Assembly: GCA_902767455.1 (NCBI GenBank)
Contig: CACXHH010000170.1
Span: 1-8,082, forward strand
Reading direction: 5' to 3'
Source of the DNA: an uncultured Eubacteriales bacterium
Lineage (GTDB): Bacteria > Bacillota > Clostridia > Christensenellales > Borkfalkiaceae
Length of the DNA stretch: 8,082 nucleotides
The position numbers were made by a program, and so were the translations under genes. Positions 5,560-8,082 of the stretch are shown here, in pieces. Each line of letters begins with the position of its first letter. Position 1 is the stretch's first letter. Under the pieces are notes generated by a model. That model was not told where the DNA came from. It saw only the letters and a program-made list of their open reading frames with translations, and did no database searches.

Positions 5560-6582
5560 ATGAGTAAAATTTTCAGCGGGAAGACCGTTGACGAAGCTGT
5601 AAACGCCGGACTTATAGAGCTCGGACTTACGAAGGAACAGGTAGAGATACTCGTTCTCGAACAGGGATCGAAAGGGTTTCTCGGATTAGGCGCAAAACCG
5701 GCTAAAGTTCAGCTCTTATCCAAAGAAGCTATCAACGAAGCAAAGGCTGCCGAAAAAGCCGAAGAAAAGACTTTGACGGAAGAAAAACCCGAACGCCGCG
5801 AAAGCGCGCCGCGCGCGGAAAAACAGCCTAAACGCGAGCCTAAACAGCACAAACAGGAAAAGAAAACCGAACGCCACGCCGAACAGACGGAATCCGAAAC
5901 GGTAACGATAAACCTTACCCCCATCGAAAACCCGACAAACGACGCCGTCGCCGCAAAAGAATTTTTGGCGGGGCTTATCAAAATACTCGAGATAGAAGGC
6001 ACCGTCGACGTAGTTGATGAAAGCTCCGAAAGAGTGGTATTCAACGTAGTGACCGCAGATTCTTCAAACGCCATAGGATACCGCGGCGAAGTGCTCGATT
6101 CCTTCCAGACTTTGGCGGGAGCGGTATACAATACCAATAAAGAAAAATATTCGCGCGTGGTCGTAGATTGCGAAAACTACCGCGCAAAACGCGAAAAAAC
6201 GCTTAACGCACTTGCAAGAAAGCTCGCGTCAAAAGCCGTGGCTTCCGGCAGAAAGATAACGCTTGAGCCGATGAATCCCTTTGAAAGAAGAGTTATCCAC
6301 TCGGCTTTGATGGATTACGAAGGCGTAAAGACCATTTCCGAAGGTAAAGAGCCTAACAGATTCGTCGCTATCATACCCGATAACTACGATCCGAGCAAGG
6401 CTCGCACGAGAAGCGGCTTCCGCGGTAAAGACGGCGCTCGCGGCTTCCACGGAAGATCGGGAAGATACGACAGAAGTTCTTCGGAAGTCAAATCGGCTCC
6501 GAAAGCAAAAACTTCAGCTTTCTCCGGCGGCGTGTTCCTTGGCAACAGCTTAAAGGATAACAAACCCGAAAGCGAAGAGTAA
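5560..6582 (+). CDS. jag: Jag/KhpB RNA-binding protein (Jag-N, KH, R3H)
   Basis: Jag (KhpB/EloR) is a cytoplasmic RNA-binding protein; in streptococci it acts with KhpA on cell elongation and division. The 340 residues give a Jag-N domain (1-53, with GSKGFLGLGAKPAKV at 36-50), a charged Lys/Glu-rich linker (54-120), a KH domain (about 127-204) and an R3H domain (about 206-273, with PFERRVIHSAL at 240-250). The KH GxxG loop reads IGYRGEVLD (172-180), with Tyr where Lys is common. An extra tail (280-340) has repeated Arg/Gly pairs (SGFRGKDGARGFHGRSGRY) and looks disordered. The start is supported by AGGAG (5548-5552) 7 nt before the ATG. It is 33 bp behind yidC and last in the operon; mnmE, the usual next gene, is absent. 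Confidence 0.95.
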   Translation: MSKIFSGKTVDEAVNAGLIELGLTKEQVEILVLEQGSKGFLGLGAKPAKVQLLSKEAINEAKAAEKAEEKTLTEEKPERRESAPRAEKQPKREPKQHKQEKKTERHAEQTESETVTINLTPIENPTNDAVAAKEFLAGLIKILEIEGTVDVVDESSERVVFNVVTADSSNAIGYRGEVLDSFQTLAGAVYNTNKEKYSRVVVDCENYRAKREKTLNALARKLASKAVASGRKITLEPMNPFERRVIHSALMDYEGVKTISEGKEPNRFVAIIPDNYDPSKARTRSGFRGKDGARGFHGRSGRYDRSSSEVKSAPKAKTSAFSGGVFLGNSLKDNKPESEE

Positions 6583-6583
6583 G

Positions 6584-6623
6584 AACAAAAACAGTCTTGC
6601 CTTTACGCAAGACTGTTTTTGTT
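6584..6623 (+). terminator. Strong Rho-independent terminator of the rpmH-jag operon
   Basis: A perfect 17-bp stem (6584-6600 with 6607-6623) closes a 6-nt loop CTTTAC and starts one base after the jag stop. The descending arm contains TTTTTG, giving the U-rich tail within the stem. Because the ascending arm is A-rich, it may act in both directions. Confidence 0.88.
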
Positions 6624-6631
6624 AATCGGGA

Positions 6632-6767
6632 ATAGTCGACCGCAAATTTTGACAAAAATCAAAGTTTGCACGTCAAAGCGAGCTTTGATATATAGTCGAC
6701 ATAAATTGCATTGCAATTCACGGGAATTATCGGTCGTTCTTTTTCGTGCAAACGAAAAAGCGTTAAT
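6632..6767. repeat. Intergenic hairpin-rich element between jag and the acetyltransferase gene
   Basis: This non-coding stretch has a direct repeat ATAGTCGAC at 6632-6640 and 6692-6700. Between them TCAAAG-CGAG-CTTTGA (6673-6688) forms a hairpin. The second copy is followed by AATTGCA-T-TGCAATT (6704-6718) and then a perfect 9-bp stem CTTTTTCGT-GCAA-ACGAAAAAG (6739-6760) with a GNRA-type loop. That last hairpin is followed by CGTTAATC; the T/A-tract hairpin of the right-end array, read in the equivalent orientation, is followed by TGTTAATC. This suggests a related element family. An in-frame extension of the downstream gene crosses part of it but starts in the palindrome and has no ribosome site. 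Confidence 0.6.
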
Positions 6768-6800
6768 CTGTCACTTAAAAATATATATTTAAAAATATCG

Positions 6801-6809
6801 TGTTATCAT
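6801..6809 (+). promoter_or_regulatory. Possible extended -10 promoter of the acetyltransferase gene
   Basis: TGTTATCAT (6801-6809) fits an extended -10 element (TGn plus TATCAT). The start would be near 6816, leaving an 18-nt leader that contains the ribosome site GGAAG (6822-6826). No good -35 is seen: the region 17 bp upstream is simply AT-rich. Confidence 0.4.
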
Positions 6810-6833
6810 TGTAACGCGGTTGGAAGTTTAAAA

Positions 6834-7397
6834 ATGAATAGTTTGATTTTGGAAACGGAGAGGCTTATATTGCGGCGTTGGACGGCAAACGACGCCAAAG
6901 AGCTTTACGAGCTTGCAAGCGATAGCCGAGTGAGTTATCCTTGCGGTTGGAAGGCTCATACGAGCGTAGACGACAGTTTGAATATTATAAACACGGTGTT
7001 GTCGGATAATGAAACTTACGCAATCGTTTTAAAAGATACGCGGCATTTGATAGGAAGCGTAGGTCTGCACTTTGATAGCGGCAACGTTTCGGGAGAGCGT
7101 GAGTGCGAGCTCGGCTACTGGATAGGCGTTCCGTTTTGGAAACACGGGTACGCGACGGAAGCCGCCGAAAGACTTATCGAACACGCCTTTATAGATCTTA
7201 AAGTTACTTGTATCGTCTGTCTGTTCGCCGACGGAAATACAGCTTCCGAACGCGTACAGAGAAAACTCGGCTTTAAGTACGTTCGTACGGTCGATGATTT
7301 TTACGTTAAGGCGGTTGACGAAAAACGCAAATGCCACGTCAACGTTTTGACTTTCAGAGAGTGGCTGAAAAATAATTCGGCGGAAGTTATCGTTTGA
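6834..7397 (+). CDS. GNAT-family N-acetyltransferase, RimJ/RimL-like
   Basis: This 187-residue cytoplasmic enzyme is predicted to move an acetyl group from acetyl-CoA to an amino group; the substrate is unknown. It starts LETERLILRRWTANDAKELY (6-25), the standard opening of the RimJ/RimL subgroup. IGSVGLHF (73-80) is a core strand. ELGYWIGVPFWKHGYATEAAERLIEHAF (92-119) is motif A, with GYATEA in the acetyl-CoA pyrophosphate loop. NTASERVQRKLGFKYV (135-150) is the usual motif B. ATG 6834 is chosen because GGAAG (6822-6826) is 7 nt upstream and homology begins there; the frame opens further upstream to 6711 without support. The stop codon lies inside the -35 box of the next gene. Subgroup members include ribosomal-protein and antibiotic acetyltransferases; the sequence does not decide. 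Confidence 0.88.
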   Translation: MNSLILETERLILRRWTANDAKELYELASDSRVSYPCGWKAHTSVDDSLNIINTVLSDNETYAIVLKDTRHLIGSVGLHFDSGNVSGERECELGYWIGVPFWKHGYATEAAERLIEHAFIDLKVTCIVCLFADGNTASERVQRKLGFKYVRTVDDFYVKAVDEKRKCHVNVLTFREWLKNNSAEVIV

Positions 7398-7422
7398 CAC
7401 TTACCGTTTTATATGGTATTAT
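7394..7422 (+). promoter_or_regulatory. Near-consensus promoter giving a predicted leaderless mRNA
   Basis: TTGACA (7394-7399), 17-bp spacer and TATTAT (7417-7422) match the sigma-A consensus at 11 of 12 positions. The TGA stop of the acetyltransferase gene (7395-7397) is embedded in the -35 box. Only 6 nt separate the -10 from the ATG at 7429, so the expected start point is the A of the start codon. No Shine-Dalgarno sequence is present (the preceding bases are mostly T). Confidence 0.75.
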
Positions 7423-7428
7423 TTTTCT

Positions 7429-7935
7429 ATGAAACAGTTAAGCGATGAAAAAGTGCGTAAAGGTTTTAAAGTACGCATGATAATAGCGACAGCGGCGGTA
7501 GTTGCCGCAGTTATAGCCGTTTTGATAGCTAACGGCGTTATAGGCTACCTTTTTACGGGAAAGGACGCTTTTTTAAGCGATAGATTATACTCCCGTAAGA
7601 CGTACGTTTACTATAAAGAGTACGAAGTTACGTCAAGTATGAAAGTAGAAGAAAAAGACTTTTCTTTTACTGCGGCTGTGGACGAAAACGCTTCGACGCT
7701 GACGATTGATATCGAGTTCGACTATTCTCTCGGCGGCGGAAAGATAGTTTCGGTAAAGCCCTTCGGCATGGAGAAAGAAAACTACGTCGCCCACGTAAAA
7801 AACGGCGACGACGAGTGCGAACTTTTAAGCCTTGACTATAAGGAAAAACACGCCGTAGCCGTCTACTCTTTAAACGCCCCCGTAGGCAAAATAACCGTCA
7901 ATAACTTCGTTATCAGCGAATTCACGAAGAAATGA
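7429..7935 (+). CDS. Hypothetical single-pass membrane protein
   Basis: I do not recognise this 168-residue protein. A short basic N-terminus (KVRKGFKVR, 8-16) is followed by one hydrophobic segment (about 17-40), and then a hydrophilic domain of about 125 residues. This suggests a membrane anchor with the C-terminal domain outside the cell. There is no lipobox and no obvious signal-peptidase site. The domain has alternating strand-like stretches (TLTIDIEFDYS 91-101, KIVSVKPF 105-112, HAVAVYSL 141-148, KITVNNFVIS 154-163), so a small beta-sandwich is plausible. It contains a single cysteine (C130). A near-consensus promoter with its predicted start point at the ATG supports a real gene. The right-hand hairpin array begins 5 bp after the stop. 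Function cannot be assigned. Confidence 0.7.
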   Translation: MKQLSDEKVRKGFKVRMIIATAAVVAAVIAVLIANGVIGYLFTGKDAFLSDRLYSRKTYVYYKEYEVTSSMKVEEKDFSFTAAVDENASTLTIDIEFDYSLGGGKIVSVKPFGMEKENYVAHVKNGDDECELLSLDYKEKHAVAVYSLNAPVGKITVNNFVISEFTKK

Positions 7936-7940
7936 TTAAC

Positions 7941-8082
7941 ATTTTTTTGCTGTCGCAAAAAAATCGTCAGACTGTTGGTCGGAGCCGCAAAGCCTTACGG
8001 CAGTTATATTTTGACTGTCGTCAAAGTTATATTCGGCTGTCGCCGAGTTATATTTGCCTTTCGGCAAGCGATATTTTCGCTA
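7941..8082 (-). repeat. Tandem array of short hairpins (right copy, inverted)
   Basis: Read on the minus strand, this is the counterpart of the array at the window's left end. AATATAACT (plus-strand AGTTATATT) occurs at 8002-8010, 8025-8033 and 8046-8054. The hairpins between them are intact here: GCC-TTAC-GGC (7992-8001), TTTGAC-TGTC-GTCAAA (8010-8025), TCGGC-TGTC-GCCGA (8033-8046) and TTGCC-TTTC-GGCAA (8054-8067). On the minus strand the loops are GTAA, GACA, GACA and GAAA, all GNNA and two of them GNRA. A 10-bp stem ATTTTTTTGC-TGTC-GCAAAAAAAT (7941-7964) sits beside the upstream gene's stop and may mark the mRNA 3' end, although no separate T tract follows. AGCGA..TCGCT (8067-8081) suggests the array continues past the window. 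Confidence 0.82.

Noticed and set aside
5709..6137. 142-codon minus-strand frame opposite jag
   Set aside because: A Ser/Ala-rich shadow of the jag linker and KH domain with no ribosome site or recognisable domain.
6649..6694. TTGACA (6649-6654) or TTGCAC (6666-6671) as -35 boxes with TATATA (6689-6694)
   Set aside because: TTGACA has no -10 at 16-18 bp; the TTGCAC/TATATA pair has correct spacing but only three matches in the -35 and lies in palindromic repeat DNA far from the next start codon.
6711..6833. N-terminal extension of the acetyltransferase from an ATG at 6711
   Set aside because: The extra 41 codons cross palindromic repeat DNA, have no ribosome site and no GNAT similarity; ATG 6834 has GGAAG at proper spacing and starts the conserved LETERLILR region.
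1..8082. Composite transposon bounded by the terminal inverted arrays
   Set aside because: No transposase or integrase is present, no target duplication can be seen, the arrays are tandem hairpins and not simple terminal repeats, and the enclosed genes are essential chromosomal genes.

Overview
The window looks like chromosomal DNA around the replication origin of a low-GC Gram-positive bacterium (Bacillota), most likely an uncultured Clostridia-type lineage. The evidence is the rpmH-rnpA-yidD-yidC-jag gene string, a short Bacillota-type RnpA, a YidC without a large N-terminal periplasmic domain, a KH/R3H Jag protein, sigma-A-like promoters (TTGACA / TATAAT) and a DnaA-trio type origin. The exact taxon cannot be read from the sequence.

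Layout. Positions 1-125 hold an array of small hairpins separated by AATATAACT. Next is a leftward operon, rsmG followed by a SLOG/DUF1273 protein, overlapping by 13 bp and ending in a terminator at 238-269. The gene-free stretch 1414-1909 is a strong oriC candidate. It has two clusters of DnaA boxes around an AT-rich promoter, then a DnaA box, a GC-richer patch, DnaA-trios and an A/T tract directly before dnaN. The rightward genes follow: dnaN (sliding clamp), rpmH (L34), rnpA (RNase P protein), yidD, yidC (membrane insertase) and jag (RNA-binding KH/R3H protein), closed by a 17-bp-stem terminator. A second hairpin-rich non-coding stretch (6632-6767) leads to a RimJ/RimL-like GNAT acetyltransferase and an unrecognised single-pass membrane protein. 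The window ends in an inverted copy of the hairpin array seen at its start.

How it fits together. All genes point away from the origin, so transcription and replication are co-directional. The order is unusual. dnaA is absent from its normal place between the two box clusters, rsmG stands there instead, and rpmH-jag runs in the same direction as dnaN rather than divergently. The functions are housekeeping: replication processivity, ribosome and RNase P biogenesis, and membrane protein insertion. The oddest elements are the mirrored GNNA-loop hairpin arrays at both ends, the dnaA-less origin, a YidC with an extra domain of roughly 190 residues outside the membrane, and two promoters that predict leaderless mRNAs with identical geometry.
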